Positions 7,977-16,750 of a DNA stretch of 40,282 nt are shown piece after piece (the first letter of the stretch is position 1; each line of letters opens with the position of its first letter). The position numbers and the translations under genes are program-made. The notes under the pieces are model-generated. The model saw nothing but the letters and a program-made list of their open reading frames with translations. It ran no database searches and was not told the DNA's origin. The DNA is from Fibrobacter sp. UBA4309 (GTDB lineage: Bacteria > Fibrobacterota > Fibrobacteria > Fibrobacterales > Fibrobacteraceae): assembly GCF_002395745.1 (NCBI RefSeq), contig NZ_DGUN01000035.1, positions 1 through 40,282 on the forward strand, given 5' to 3'.

Positions 7977-9356
7977 TTACATCTGCTGCAGGGCATCGGC
8001 CAGGACAACCTGGTTGCCACCATTGTTCGAAGCCATCTGCATGGAAGCTTCCGCAGCACATATGAGAGTCTCTACATCGACCGCATGCACGGGCAGGACA
8101 GACACACCGAGACTCAAAGTCGTAGAAAGGATAGCGTTGCCATAGGAAATCTGCAACTGCGAAATTTCGTTACGAATCTTTTCGGCACGGTCGCGAGTTA
8201 TCTTGAGTTCGGCACCCGGCATAATCACGCAGAAGACGTCACCATGGTAAAGGCAAGGGATGTCCTCGTTGCGGATGAAGTTCGGCAGGCGTTGGCCAAG
8301 TTCCCAAAGGAGCTGGTCCACGGCATGGCGTCCACGGCTCGACTGTATCTGCTGCACGTTGTCCGGGTACATCATGATAATGCCGATAGGAGTCTTGTGG
8401 CGCATGGCGGCAAAAATCTCACGGCGGAGAGTTTCTTCCATATAGCGCCTGTTGAAAAGCCCCGTGAGGCTGTCGCGGATACTGTGCTGCTGGAAGCGGA
8501 TATTCAAGTTCTGGTTTGCCACGTAGAGGCCGAGCGTCGCCGAGACAATGCTCACCTTCGCCTTCCAGAATTCGAGATCTTCGCCATCGGGGAGCTTGTC
8601 CACCTGGATAGTGAGGATTCCGAAATGTTCGTCAAGGCCCGAAATCGGCGCACAGAAAGAAATTCCCTGCGGATGGTGGTGCAGGTGCGTACAGCCTCCG
8701 CTAAAGTTGCCGTTCTTGTAATCGGTCACCACGATTTCGCCCTTGTTGTAGCTCGCGCATTCCATGGGCATAATCTTGTCGTCGCTGATGACGTAATCGC
8801 CGAACGAGAAAATCTTGCAGAGTTCCGTCTGGACATCGCCGTACATATAGAGAATCCCGGCGGCTTCGGGGAACAGGCGCGGCAACACCTTTTCAAGAGA
8901 CTCGATAACTTCGGGGAACGGGCGATTCTTCAGGATTTCCTTACAAAAGACGTCCCACTGTTCCAGGGGAAAAGAAGGCTTCGGGGCGGGGGCGGCAGCT
9001 TTGGCGAGAGCTTCCCTGGCAGGGATGGCTCCCGGAGGCAAGATACTTTCGAACGGGTTCTTCACAGGCGGGATAGGAGATTCAATTTTGGGTTCGGCGG
9101 CAACAGAGGGAACGACAGGCACATACTGGGTCTTGGGGGCCTGCTTGATTTCGTTGAGGGCTTCCGTAAAATCGGCTTCGGCTTCTTGGGCCCTTCGCTT
9201 GGCGACGCTGTAGTAGATAAAGCCGAGAACGGCGCCCCAGGCTCCGATAAGGGCGAATTTCCCTTCTAGCGGAATTTTCGCATCGGGAACGAAGTACGTG
9301 CCGACAACTCCACCGCAGAAGAAGAACAACCAGACAATGTAAGAAAACATGCTCAT
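7977..9356 (-). CDS. Membrane protein with GAF-like and degenerate GGDEF domains
   Basis: The 459-residue product has two N-terminal membrane helices (about 3-22 and 31-50), a Pro/Ala-rich linker, a GAF-like domain (about 130-275) and a C-terminal GGDEF fold starting at DSLTGLFNRR. The domain is diguanylate cyclase-like, but the signature GG(D/E)EF reads HGDVF (371-375). The metal-binding segment normally written DxDxFKxxND reads YPDNVQQIQS, so the first Asp is Tyr. It is therefore unlikely to make c-di-GMP and may act as a receptor or scaffold. Start is the first of two close ATGs (9356, 9350); neither has a Shine-Dalgarno sequence. It lies upstream of the RND exporter with a 19-base gap and probably controls or partners it. 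Confidence 0.82.
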   Translation of the reverse strand: MSMFSYIVWLFFFCGGVVGTYFVPDAKIPLEGKFALIGAWGAVLGFIYYSVAKRRAQEAEADFTEALNEIKQAPKTQYVPVVPSVAAEPKIESPIPPVKNPFESILPPGAIPAREALAKAAAPAPKPSFPLEQWDVFCKEILKNRPFPEVIESLEKVLPRLFPEAAGILYMYGDVQTELCKIFSFGDYVISDDKIMPMECASYNKGEIVVTDYKNGNFSGGCTHLHHHPQGISFCAPISGLDEHFGILTIQVDKLPDGEDLEFWKAKVSIVSATLGLYVANQNLNIRFQQHSIRDSLTGLFNRRYMEETLRREIFAAMRHKTPIGIIMMYPDNVQQIQSSRGRHAVDQLLWELGQRLPNFIRNEDIPCLYHGDVFCVIMPGAELKITRDRAEKIRNEISQLQISYGNAILSTTLSLGVSVLPVHAVDVETLICAAEASMQMASNNGGNQVVLADALQQM

Positions 9357-9457
9357 ACACTATAATTTACGAAAAGAAAACCGATTGTGTTTCAAGTAAA
9401 TGAATTTTTCACGGAAAAAAAGGGGCAAAAAGTGTACTATTAACTAAATTTACCCCC

Positions 9458-12031
9458 ATGACCATCCTCGAGAAAATCGCTCTAGCTTTACCGGCCGTTG
9501 AAAGTCCTGCCAGATACATGGGCGGCGAGGCGAACAGCGTGGTGAAGGACCATAGCCAGATGCTCGCCCGCATGGCGTTCGTTTTCCCGGACACCTACGA
9601 AATAGGCATGAGCAACAACGGCATGCGCATATTGTACCATGTGGTGAACCGCGAACCCGACATGCTCTGCGAAGTCGCCTTTGCCCCGTGGGACGACATG
9701 GCCCGCGAAATGAAGAAGTACGATATTCCGCTGTATACGCACGCAAGCTACACGCCGGTAAACGAATTCGACGTCATCGGGATTACGCTGCAAACCGAGC
9801 TGAACTTCACCAACGTGCCCTACGTACTGGAACTTTCGCGCATTCCCGCCTGGCAGAAGGACCGCCAGGAAAGCGACCCTATCGTGGTCGCGGGCGGGCC
9901 CGCGATGGCGAACCCCGAACCGGTGGCAGACTTTTTCGACGCATTCATGATAGGCGACGGCGAGAAGGTGATGATCGAACTCTTGCGCTGCGTAGGCGAA
10001 GGGCGCAAGGCGGGCCTCCCGCGAAAAGAAATTCTCGCTAATTTGTCTAAAATAGACGGCGTTTACGTACCGACGCTCCGCCCCGTGGTAAAGAACGAAT
10101 TCGGCATGCTCGTGCCGGTGGAGCCCGCAAAGGGGAGCTACGAGAACACGAACGGGGTCCGCCGCCTGTTCATCCCGCAGATGGACCCGAAGGACTACCC
10201 CATCAAGAACCTGATCGCGAACATGCAGCTCGTGCACAACCGCTTCAGCGTGGAAGTCATGCGCGGCTGCGCACAGGGTTGCCGATTCTGCCAGGCGGGC
10301 ATCTGGTACAGGCCCTGCCGCGAACTCGATCCCGACGACGTCCTGGACATCGCGAAGGCGGGCATCAAGGCCACGGGCGAACGTGAACTCGGGCTCTTGA
10401 GCCTTTCTACCGCCGACTACAAACCGGTGGAAGCCCTCACCGATTCCATCATCGACGACCCGTTCTTCGACACCGTGGACGTGAGCCTCCCGAGCATCCG
10501 CGTAAACAGCTTCGGCCAGACGCTCGCCGGGAAGATTGCCGCATTGAAGGGAGGCCGCAGCGCCACCTTCGCTCCCGAGACAGGCTCCGAACGCATCCGC
10601 AAGATGATCAACAAGACCATCAGCGACCAGGACATGTACGATGCGGCAGAACACGCGTTCAGCAGCGGGTTCAACAAGATCAAGCTCTACACGATGATCG
10701 GTTTCCCGACCGAGAACCTCGACGACATGCAGGCGTTCTGCGACCTCATCTTCAACCTCGTGCACATCGGGCGCAAGTACAACCGCGGAATCCAGATTGC
10801 GGTAAGCATCGGCATCCTCATCCCCAAGTCGTTTACGGGGCTGCAGTGGGCGCCCTTCATGGACAAGGAGACCGCGCTCAAGCACATCCGTTTTGTGCGC
10901 GAGAAGTTCTTCAAGCACCCGAACGTCAAGATCAACTGGGCCGCCTGGGAAACAAGCTTCCTCGAAGCCGTGTACAGCCGCGCCGACAGGAGCCTCGCGC
11001 CCGTCATATACGAGGCGTACAAGCAGGGAATCATCTTCGAAAGCGACGCCTACCGGTTCGATTTTTCCAAGTGGCTCGGCGTGTGGGAAAAATGCGGCTA
11101 CGACACAAGCTGGGTATACCGCGAGCGCGAAAAGGAAGAAGTCTTCCCGTGGGACTTTATCCATGCGGGAACAAGCAAACAGTACCTGCGTCGCGAATGG
11201 GAGAAGGCGTTCGACCCGAACAGCGCGCCCGTCCCGAACTGCAAGTGGGGCGACTGCCAAAAATGCGGCATCCCCGGTTTCGGCAAAGAAATCAAGCTCG
11301 CCGACGACCCCGTGCGCCACAAGGCCCCGAGCCGTACCCCCGAAGAAATCAAGCAGCTGGTCATTGACCGCCGCCCCAAGCAGAAGGACAGCTTCAGCTA
11401 CAAGATTACCTTCAAGAAGACCGGCCTCAGCCGCTTCTTGCCCCACCACAACATGCTCAGCTTTTTCGAGCGCACGTTCCTATGCGCGGGCATCCCCGTA
11501 AAGTTCAGCGAAGGGTTCAGCCCCAAGCCGCGCATCTCGAACATGGGCGCACTCCCGCTCGGCCTCGAGACCTATTGCGAAATCATCAGCGTGGACCTGC
11601 TACAGAAGCTCGACATCTCGCCCGAGAACCTTCCGAAGCTCATGACGCAGCTTTCGGCGCCATTTCCGCGTGGCATGGAAATCGTGAACATCGAGCCCCT
11701 GAAGGAAAAGCTCAGCAAGCATTTTCCGAAGGCGATGGTGTACCGCCATACGCCCGAAAGCATCCCCGACGGACTCATGGAGAAGTTCCGCACGAAGACC
11801 TTCCCCGTAGTCAAGAACCACCGCGGGCAGGAAATCGACCTGAACGAACAAATTCTCGACCTCGACATCCAGAACGGGAACATGTTCGTAAAAGTCAAGT
11901 GCAACGACCAGGGCGCCACGGCAAGCCCGTTCGTGATTTACGCCGGAATTCTGGGCATGGAAATCGACCCGGCCAAGCTTGACGAGGCCGCCAGGCGCTT
12001 CTTAATCGCCAAAATCGGCATCGAATGGTAA
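9458..12031 (+). CDS. B12-binding-like radical SAM protein fused to DUF2344
   Basis: This 857-residue protein matches the fused layout described as TIGR03960 plus TIGR03936. The N-terminal Rossmann-like region (about 30-190) resembles cobalamin-binding domains. The radical SAM core (about 255-500) has the cluster motif CAQGCRFC (Cys271, Cys275, Cys278). A small Cys motif CKWGDCQKC follows near 593-602. The C-terminal DUF2344 domain begins at about 648 (YKITFKKTGLSRFLPHHN). The reaction is not known; the family is often found beside RNase G and ribosomal protein L21 genes, but not here. No Shine-Dalgarno sequence precedes the ATG. It is divergent from the GGDEF-like gene across a 101-base AT-rich spacer. 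Confidence 0.9.
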   Translation: MTILEKIALALPAVESPARYMGGEANSVVKDHSQMLARMAFVFPDTYEIGMSNNGMRILYHVVNREPDMLCEVAFAPWDDMAREMKKYDIPLYTHASYTPVNEFDVIGITLQTELNFTNVPYVLELSRIPAWQKDRQESDPIVVAGGPAMANPEPVADFFDAFMIGDGEKVMIELLRCVGEGRKAGLPRKEILANLSKIDGVYVPTLRPVVKNEFGMLVPVEPAKGSYENTNGVRRLFIPQMDPKDYPIKNLIANMQLVHNRFSVEVMRGCAQGCRFCQAGIWYRPCRELDPDDVLDIAKAGIKATGERELGLLSLSTADYKPVEALTDSIIDDPFFDTVDVSLPSIRVNSFGQTLAGKIAALKGGRSATFAPETGSERIRKMINKTISDQDMYDAAEHAFSSGFNKIKLYTMIGFPTENLDDMQAFCDLIFNLVHIGRKYNRGIQIAVSIGILIPKSFTGLQWAPFMDKETALKHIRFVREKFFKHPNVKINWAAWETSFLEAVYSRADRSLAPVIYEAYKQGIIFESDAYRFDFSKWLGVWEKCGYDTSWVYREREKEEVFPWDFIHAGTSKQYLRREWEKAFDPNSAPVPNCKWGDCQKCGIPGFGKEIKLADDPVRHKAPSRTPEEIKQLVIDRRPKQKDSFSYKITFKKTGLSRFLPHHNMLSFFERTFLCAGIPVKFSEGFSPKPRISNMGALPLGLETYCEIISVDLLQKLDISPENLPKLMTQLSAPFPRGMEIVNIEPLKEKLSKHFPKAMVYRHTPESIPDGLMEKFRTKTFPVVKNHRGQEIDLNEQILDLDIQNGNMFVKVKCNDQGATASPFVIYAGILGMEIDPAKLDEAARRFLIAKIGIEW

Positions 12032-12109
12032 ATTTTTGGGGAGATTTAATCTTTTTTCGGATTATTGAGCTATATTAGAGTCAATCTTAATTATTAAGGA
12101 GTTCTATAT

Positions 12110-12856
12110 ATGAAAAAAATGTTCCTTGCCGCCATTACGGCACTTGCCCTGTGCAGCTACAGCTATGCCCAAGACGACGAAGACGAATACGAAGAAGAAG
12201 AAACCACCGAAGCCGTGAAGCCGGCTCCGGCTGTTGAAGATGAGGAAGAAGAAGCCGCTCCTGCCCCGAAGAAGGCCAAGAAGGAGAAGAAGAAGAAAAA
12301 GTCTTCTGATGGCGATGGTTCGGGCTTCCTCGGCATCACCGTTGGTCTCGACCAAAACAATATCATTGACCTCACTCCTGGGTACTTCATCGGCGACTTC
12401 AACTACTTGGGCGTCATGTTTAAGGTTACACCGGAAATCATGATTACCGCCAAGTTCGGCTTTGCCCACCACGGCGAATCTACCTACACTCCGCCTGAAG
12501 GAGCTGATGTTGATCTCGGAGACGATTACACCGCCATTGCATTCGGCGCCCAGTTCGACTACTTCCTGCCGACCCCGCTTCTGCCGACTTCTGTCAGCGC
12601 AGACTTCATGTATGCCAGTGCAGGCGAACGCACTGACAATGAAGGAAACAAGGAAAGCGCCAGCGCCGTCATGTTCGGCGTAATGTTCAATGCCCACGCT
12701 CCTGTTACCGACAACTTCTTCATCACCGGTAGCGTCGGCCTCGGCTTCGAACTGCCCGGTGAAGAAGGCAAGGATCCCGAAGGCAACAAGGAAGAACTCA
12801 ACCGCATGGATGTCGGTATCAAGGCCGGCATCAGCTTCGGCTGGTTCTTCATGTAA
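12110..12856 (+). CDS. Outer-membrane beta-barrel-like protein with charged N-terminal region
   Basis: The 248-residue precursor has a signal peptide (1-20, cleavage after SYA). A strongly acidic stretch (21-35, DDEDEYEEEE) follows, then a second acidic run, then a Lys-rich block (about 52-64). The remaining 175 residues alternate hydrophobic and polar residues with Gly and aromatics (GYFIGDFNYLGVMFKV, VGIKAGISFGWFFM), as in small outer-membrane beta barrels. I do not recognise a specific family. AAGGAG lies 7 bases before the ATG and a strong terminator follows, so it is probably a monocistronic, well-expressed gene. The acidic/basic region might contact peptidoglycan, surface polymer or cations; that is inference. 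Confidence 0.75.
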   Translation: MKKMFLAAITALALCSYSYAQDDEDEYEEEETTEAVKPAPAVEDEEEEAAPAPKKAKKEKKKKKSSDGDGSGFLGITVGLDQNNIIDLTPGYFIGDFNYLGVMFKVTPEIMITAKFGFAHHGESTYTPPEGADVDLGDDYTAIAFGAQFDYFLPTPLLPTSVSADFMYASAGERTDNEGNKESASAVMFGVMFNAHAPVTDNFFITGSVGLGFELPGEEGKDPEGNKEELNRMDVGIKAGISFGWFFM

Positions 12857-12877
12857 TCGACAGATTGCAAAGAAATC

Positions 12878-12907
12878 AGACCGTTCCCTAGGGAGCGGTC
12901 TTTTTTT
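12878..12907 (+). terminator. Rho-independent terminator of the OMP-like gene
   Basis: AGACCGTTCCC-TAG-GGAGCGGTCT forms a 10-bp stem (one G-U pair) followed by seven T, 22 bases after the stop codon. Confidence 0.92.
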
Positions 12908-12914
12908 GTGCCGT

Positions 12915-12944
12915 AAAAAAAGAACCCCACCCGGAGGCAGGGCT
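12915..12944 (-). terminator. Rho-independent terminator of the 70-aa protein gene
   Basis: On the minus strand AGCCCTGCC-TCCG-GGTGGGGTT gives nine continuous pairs (three are G-U) followed by C and seven T. It lies 31 bases past the stop of the 12976-13188 gene and back to back with the preceding plus-strand terminator. Confidence 0.75.
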
Positions 12945-12975
12945 GACGATTAAAAGCCGGAATGGCGCGGGCAGG

Positions 12976-13188
12976 TTATTCTGCCGGGAGAATAATCTCG
13001 ATGTGGTTCGTACTCACGTTGAGGAAGTGGGTACGGAACAGGTCCTTCTCGGCACGGTCGCTGACCTTCACCTGGGTCACGGCGATAAAGTCCTTGTTCT
13101 CGCGGATATAGTCGGTGAGACGTTCGTCACGGAGCGTATCGATTTCGCCCGTGATAATAAAGCTGTCGGTCCAAATTTTTACTAGCAT
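12976..13188 (-). CDS. Conserved small protein, 70 residues
   Basis: A compact alpha/beta-looking protein: a beta hairpin at the N-terminus (VKIWTDSFIITGEI), a helical middle (DERLTDYIRENKDFI), and further strands (AVTQVKV, HIEIILPAE). It resembles DUF6812-type small proteins, an assignment from memory of the pattern rather than from a search. No signal peptide or membrane helix is seen. Having its own good terminator, and coding-like base usage, supports it as a real gene. A TATATT at 13200-13195 lies 6 bases before the ATG and there is no Shine-Dalgarno, so translation may be leaderless. It is divergent from the LOG-family gene. Confidence 0.72.
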   Translation of the reverse strand: MLVKIWTDSFIITGEIDTLRDERLTDYIRENKDFIAVTQVKVSDRAEKDLFRTHFLNVSTNHIEIILPAE

Positions 13189-13318
13189 GCCATAAATATA
13201 AAGTTTTTTATTCCAAATAAGATGATTGGAAACATTTTTTTCTCACAATTTTACGAAATGGAGCATATATTATAAAGGATTATTGAAAACCCCTATCCTA
13301 AAGCAAGGAACCCCGACC

Positions 13319-14143
13319 ATGGTTACAAAAAAGAAACTCCGCCCCGCCCCGGGAATGATGTTCTACCACAACGACGAATTTATGGACAGCGAAGCCGGAC
13401 GCCCGCTGCGCATCCTCTCGGAATTTTTCGCCCCACAGCAAGTCTTTGAGCAGGAAGATATCGAAAACACCATCGTATTCTTCGGTTCGGCACGTACGCT
13501 GCCCCCCGACGAAATCAAAAAGCGCCGCAAGGGCTGCAAGGACAAGAAGGAACTCGCACGCCTCGACCGCCTCGAGAAGGTAGCGGGCTCCTACAATGCG
13601 GCCAGGGAACTGGGTGCCAAAATAGGCAAGTGGGCCAACAAGCGCCACGAAGGCTACGCCATCATGACCGGCGGCGGTCCGGGCATCATGGAAGCGGGAA
13701 ACCGCGGGGCAAGCGACGTGGGTACGCCGTCCATAGGCCTCAACATCAAGCTGCCCTTCGAACAGCACCCGAATCCCTACATCGACGACGCGCTGAACAT
13801 GCAGTTCCGCTACTTCTTCGTGCGCAAGTACTGGTTCCTCAAGAAGGCGCGCGCCCTGGTGGTGTTCCCGGGAGGCTTCGGCACGCTCGACGAGATGTTC
13901 GAGATGCTCACGCTCATCCAGACCGACAAGTACGCCCAGCAGATGCCGGTCGTCATCTTCGACTCCAAGTTCTGGAAGAAGGTGCTCAACTGGGAATACC
14001 TCGCCGAGACGGGCATGATCAACAAGGAAGACCTGAACCTGTTCAAGTTCTGCGACACGGTAGACGAAGCATACAAGTTTATTACGGCGACGCTCGAAAA
14101 GCAGGACAAGGAATCCGGCGCCCTGGACTGGCACCGGAAATAA
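13319..14143 (+). CDS. LOG-family protein (nucleotide 5'-monophosphate phosphoribohydrolase-like)
   Basis: The 274-residue product carries the two hallmarks of the LOG (lysine decarboxylase-like) family: GGGPGIMEA (118-126) and PGGFGTLDE (184-192), which bind and cleave the N-glycosidic bond of nucleoside 5'-monophosphates in characterised members. The Arg/Lys positions between them (RYFFVRKYWFLKKA) are also typical. An N-terminal extension of about 50 residues precedes the Rossmann fold. The ATG at 13319 is preferred because CAAGGAA lies 11 bases upstream; an upstream in-frame TTG at 13226 crosses an AT-rich promoter-like region containing TATATTATA near 13266. The substrate cannot be told from the sequence. 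A Ser/Thr kinase gene follows after 23 bases. Confidence 0.88.
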   Translation: MVTKKKLRPAPGMMFYHNDEFMDSEAGRPLRILSEFFAPQQVFEQEDIENTIVFFGSARTLPPDEIKKRRKGCKDKKELARLDRLEKVAGSYNAARELGAKIGKWANKRHEGYAIMTGGGPGIMEAGNRGASDVGTPSIGLNIKLPFEQHPNPYIDDALNMQFRYFFVRKYWFLKKARALVVFPGGFGTLDEMFEMLTLIQTDKYAQQMPVVIFDSKFWKKVLNWEYLAETGMINKEDLNLFKFCDTVDEAYKFITATLEKQDKESGALDWHRK

Positions 14144-14166
14144 CCCACATTTCCTAAATTTGGCGC

Positions 14167-15267
14167 ATGTTACGAAACTTATTAGCAGAGACGCTGGACC
14201 GGGTTTCTCGAGACCTGGCCCTGCGCCCCAATTACAGCAAGGAAGAATACCAGAGGTGGTTCGACCAGAACCCGGAATTCCTGCACAACGGCGCCATGGA
14301 ACGTATAGAGCTTATCGAGCCGCTGACCCAGGAAGGCACCAACAACCTCTACCGCGCCAACTTCTGGATTGAGCACCCGAATGTCGACCACCAATACGGC
14401 AAGCGCGAAATTGTCGTAAAGATATGCAAGTTCTGGGCACCGCCCGGCAAGAACAGGCTCCACCGTCTCAACATGCTCCTGAGCGCGTTTCAGGACGAAA
14501 TTCGCATCAACAACCTGGTGCGCGCCACGAACATCGAAGGCGTGGTGCAGAGCTTTGGCGGAGGCATCGCCGGAAGGCACCCCTACCTGAAGATGGAATT
14601 CATCAAGGGATGTTCGCTCGACAGGATGTTCAAGACGAACCTCTCCGACGACGAGGTGCTCCACCGCGCGGCCAAGCTCGCCTACCTTGCGAACACCATC
14701 AGCCAGCTGCACTACTACCAGGTCATCCACAAGGACCTGAAACCCAAGAACCTGTTGCTGTGCCAGAACCCGCTGCACAAGAACAACCACAAGATCCTCA
14801 TCTGCGACTTCGGCTACGCCCAGGCCAAGCTGCGCGAGACGGTCAACGAATACGGCGGCCAGTTGACGCCCTGCTACAGTGCACCCGAGCAGGCCATCAT
14901 GGGAGAGAACCTCTCGTATTCCGTTGACTACTTCAGCTTCGGCATCATCATGCACGAATACCTTACGGGCTACAAGCTGTTCCCGAAGGCAATGGACATC
15001 TTCATGGAAGACGGCCACCGCATTACGGACCGCTACCTGGAATACATCAAGACGGGTCGCGAGAACCGTTTCGAAGACAGCCGGTTCCCGGAGCTCACGC
15101 AGTGGATCGACTCGCTCACGATTTTCGACAGCTTCGAGCGCATGCAGAACTGCCCGAACCTGTTCGACATGGCGCACAAGCTCCGCGAGAAGGTGAACGC
15201 GCTGGGCTACCGCGACGTGAACACGGACTTCTTGTGGAACCAATTGCGCGAATACGAGAGGCGATAA
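14167..15267 (+). CDS. Soluble Ser/Thr protein kinase
   Basis: A 366-residue eukaryotic-like kinase. The key residues are intact: the VAIK-type lysine in VVKIC (Lys85), the catalytic loop VIHKDLKPKNLLL (Asp190, Asn at +5), the metal-binding DFG (Asp214) and an APE-like SAPEQ. The Gly-rich loop is poor (LTQEGTNNLYRA). HKD replaces HRD, so it lacks the Arg that usually marks activation-loop control. No membrane helix, PASTA or FHA domain is present, so it should be cytoplasmic. Its stop overlaps the start of the next gene (TAATG), tying it to the TPR-like membrane protein. No Shine-Dalgarno sequence is visible before its ATG. Targets are unknown. Confidence 0.88.
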   Translation: MLRNLLAETLDRVSRDLALRPNYSKEEYQRWFDQNPEFLHNGAMERIELIEPLTQEGTNNLYRANFWIEHPNVDHQYGKREIVVKICKFWAPPGKNRLHRLNMLLSAFQDEIRINNLVRATNIEGVVQSFGGGIAGRHPYLKMEFIKGCSLDRMFKTNLSDDEVLHRAAKLAYLANTISQLHYYQVIHKDLKPKNLLLCQNPLHKNNHKILICDFGYAQAKLRETVNEYGGQLTPCYSAPEQAIMGENLSYSVDYFSFGIIMHEYLTGYKLFPKAMDIFMEDGHRITDRYLEYIKTGRENRFEDSRFPELTQWIDSLTIFDSFERMQNCPNLFDMAHKLREKVNALGYRDVNTDFLWNQLREYERR

Positions 15268-16727
15268 TGAACAAGAGACGAATCCTACGCTTCCTGAAGC
15301 ATGTGAAGGTGCATTACTATATCATCTTCGCCCTGGTGATTGGCATCGGCGTTTTCAACGCCGTCTCGGCACTTTCGCCGACAATCAAGCAGAACAACCG
15401 CGAACGCCATATCGTCAAGATATTCGACAAGTGGTGGGAAGAAGAAGGAGCCGCCTCGTTTATCGCCGTCGGGCTCAAGGCCGACGAAAAAACGAAAGCC
15501 GACGAGTTCGAGCAGTTCCGTGAACGCTACCTGAAACAGAACCACACGTTCATCGTCGAAGACCGCATCGAGGAGATGAAAAAGGAATTCCGCGAATGGT
15601 GGGAAATCGGCGGCGGCAAGGAACAGTACATCCAGGAACACAAGATTTACCCCGACGAAAGGCACTTCACGTTTGAACGCGACAAGTGGATCAAGCGCTA
15701 TACCGACAAGCAGCCGCGTTACGGACTCGCCTACGTTCCCAAGGAAGCCGAGTACGAACGCATGCTCACCTGCTGGCTGCTTTCACCGGGAATCCTCAGC
15801 TTTATCCTCTTCATGGTCCTGTTCCCCTTCGCCTACATACAGCTTTCCATGCGGTGGGGCGCCCTCGTGACCATCGGCTTTGTCATTGCCGGCATCTTTG
15901 CCGGGGGATTCGTCGTGGATTTCCTGACCGGGACAAGCTTCTTTGACCACTACGCCACGGAACGTCTCATGGGCATGAGTCCCGTCCTAGCATTCCTGCT
16001 GGGCGGTACCGCATTCGGCTTGCGCAAGGACAGCGTCCCGGACAAGGTCCGCCTTGCCGCCATCGCAGGAGTCGTCGCAGACATCGTCGTGAACATATTC
16101 GTGAACGGAGGCATCTTCGGGGCCGTGGCATTGACATCGCTCCTGTTCTTCGGCCTGGGATGCGCCGCGGGCAAGAACGTCCCGAACCGCAAAAAGAGTT
16201 TCAGCGAACTGCGTGCCGAAGCCGTCGAGGAACGTCGCCGCAAGAACGCCACAAGGAACCTGCAGGCCGAACGCATCAAGAAAACCCGCCAGCAGATCAA
16301 CGAAGGTTTCCAGGAAGCGTCCAAGGGAGCCTTCCCCGCCGCAAGGCAACTGCTGGGCCAGGCGATGACATCGCTATTGCAGGAATACCCGCCTGACATC
16401 CAGGAAATCAATACGCTTGCCGAACGCATGGCGAGTCCGGACCTGTACATAGACGTCGCCAGCGAGCAATGGCTGGAATGGGGCGAAACCGCCAAGGCCA
16501 AGAGTTGTTTCGAGGCGGCACTCACGATGCTTGAAAAAGGACTTACGACCGAGAAGAATGCGACGCTTGCCCGCAGGGCTCTCTACAGCATCGGCGAAAT
16601 TCGCATCAACCGGAACATGAATCCCGAAGAAGGCTGTATCCGTCTGAAAAAAGTCCTGCAACTGGCGGACAACGACATCATCGCCGTGCAGGCTAAAAAG
16701 CTTCTGGAAAAGGCTTCAAATAGCTAG
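15267..16727 (+). CDS. Polytopic membrane protein with coiled-coil and TPR-like C-terminus
   Basis: Not a family I recognise. The start is the ATG in the TAATG overlap with the kinase stop, giving 486 residues. It has one membrane helix near the N-terminus (17-36), a charged extracytoplasmic-like region (40-165) rich in Trp/Glu, five closely spaced helices (169-193, 198-220, 233-252, 262-280, 283-302), a highly charged helix (310-350) and a helical-repeat tail (345-486). In that tail A-W-x-x-x-G-x-x-x-x-A patterns resemble tetratricopeptide repeats. Translational coupling to a kinase suggests that it is the kinase's membrane partner or substrate, which is inference. It converges with queA 23 bases away, with no clear terminator between. 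Confidence 0.78.
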   Translation: MNKRRILRFLKHVKVHYYIIFALVIGIGVFNAVSALSPTIKQNNRERHIVKIFDKWWEEEGAASFIAVGLKADEKTKADEFEQFRERYLKQNHTFIVEDRIEEMKKEFREWWEIGGGKEQYIQEHKIYPDERHFTFERDKWIKRYTDKQPRYGLAYVPKEAEYERMLTCWLLSPGILSFILFMVLFPFAYIQLSMRWGALVTIGFVIAGIFAGGFVVDFLTGTSFFDHYATERLMGMSPVLAFLLGGTAFGLRKDSVPDKVRLAAIAGVVADIVVNIFVNGGIFGAVALTSLLFFGLGCAAGKNVPNRKKSFSELRAEAVEERRRKNATRNLQAERIKKTRQQINEGFQEASKGAFPAARQLLGQAMTSLLQEYPPDIQEINTLAERMASPDLYIDVASEQWLEWGETAKAKSCFEAALTMLEKGLTTEKNATLARRALYSIGEIRINRNMNPEEGCIRLKKVLQLADNDIIAVQAKKLLEKASNS

Positions 16728-16750
16728 AGACTTTCCGGCGGCGGATCTTT

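Noticed and set aside
6281..8065. 594-codon open frame on the plus strand
   Set aside because: It lies antisense to the RND exporter gene, has no family features and a charged, His/Arg/Glu-rich composition typical of the reverse frame of a GC-rich gene.
13226..13318. N-terminal extension of the LOG-family gene from an upstream TTG
   Set aside because: The stretch is AT-rich, holds promoter-like TATA sequences and encodes nothing like the family; the ATG at 13319 has a ribosome binding site.
15102..15266. Longer form of the TPR-like membrane protein starting inside the kinase gene
   Set aside because: The ATG in the TAATG overlap gives a typical N-terminus with a basic stretch and membrane helix; the upstream part is the kinase gene in another frame.
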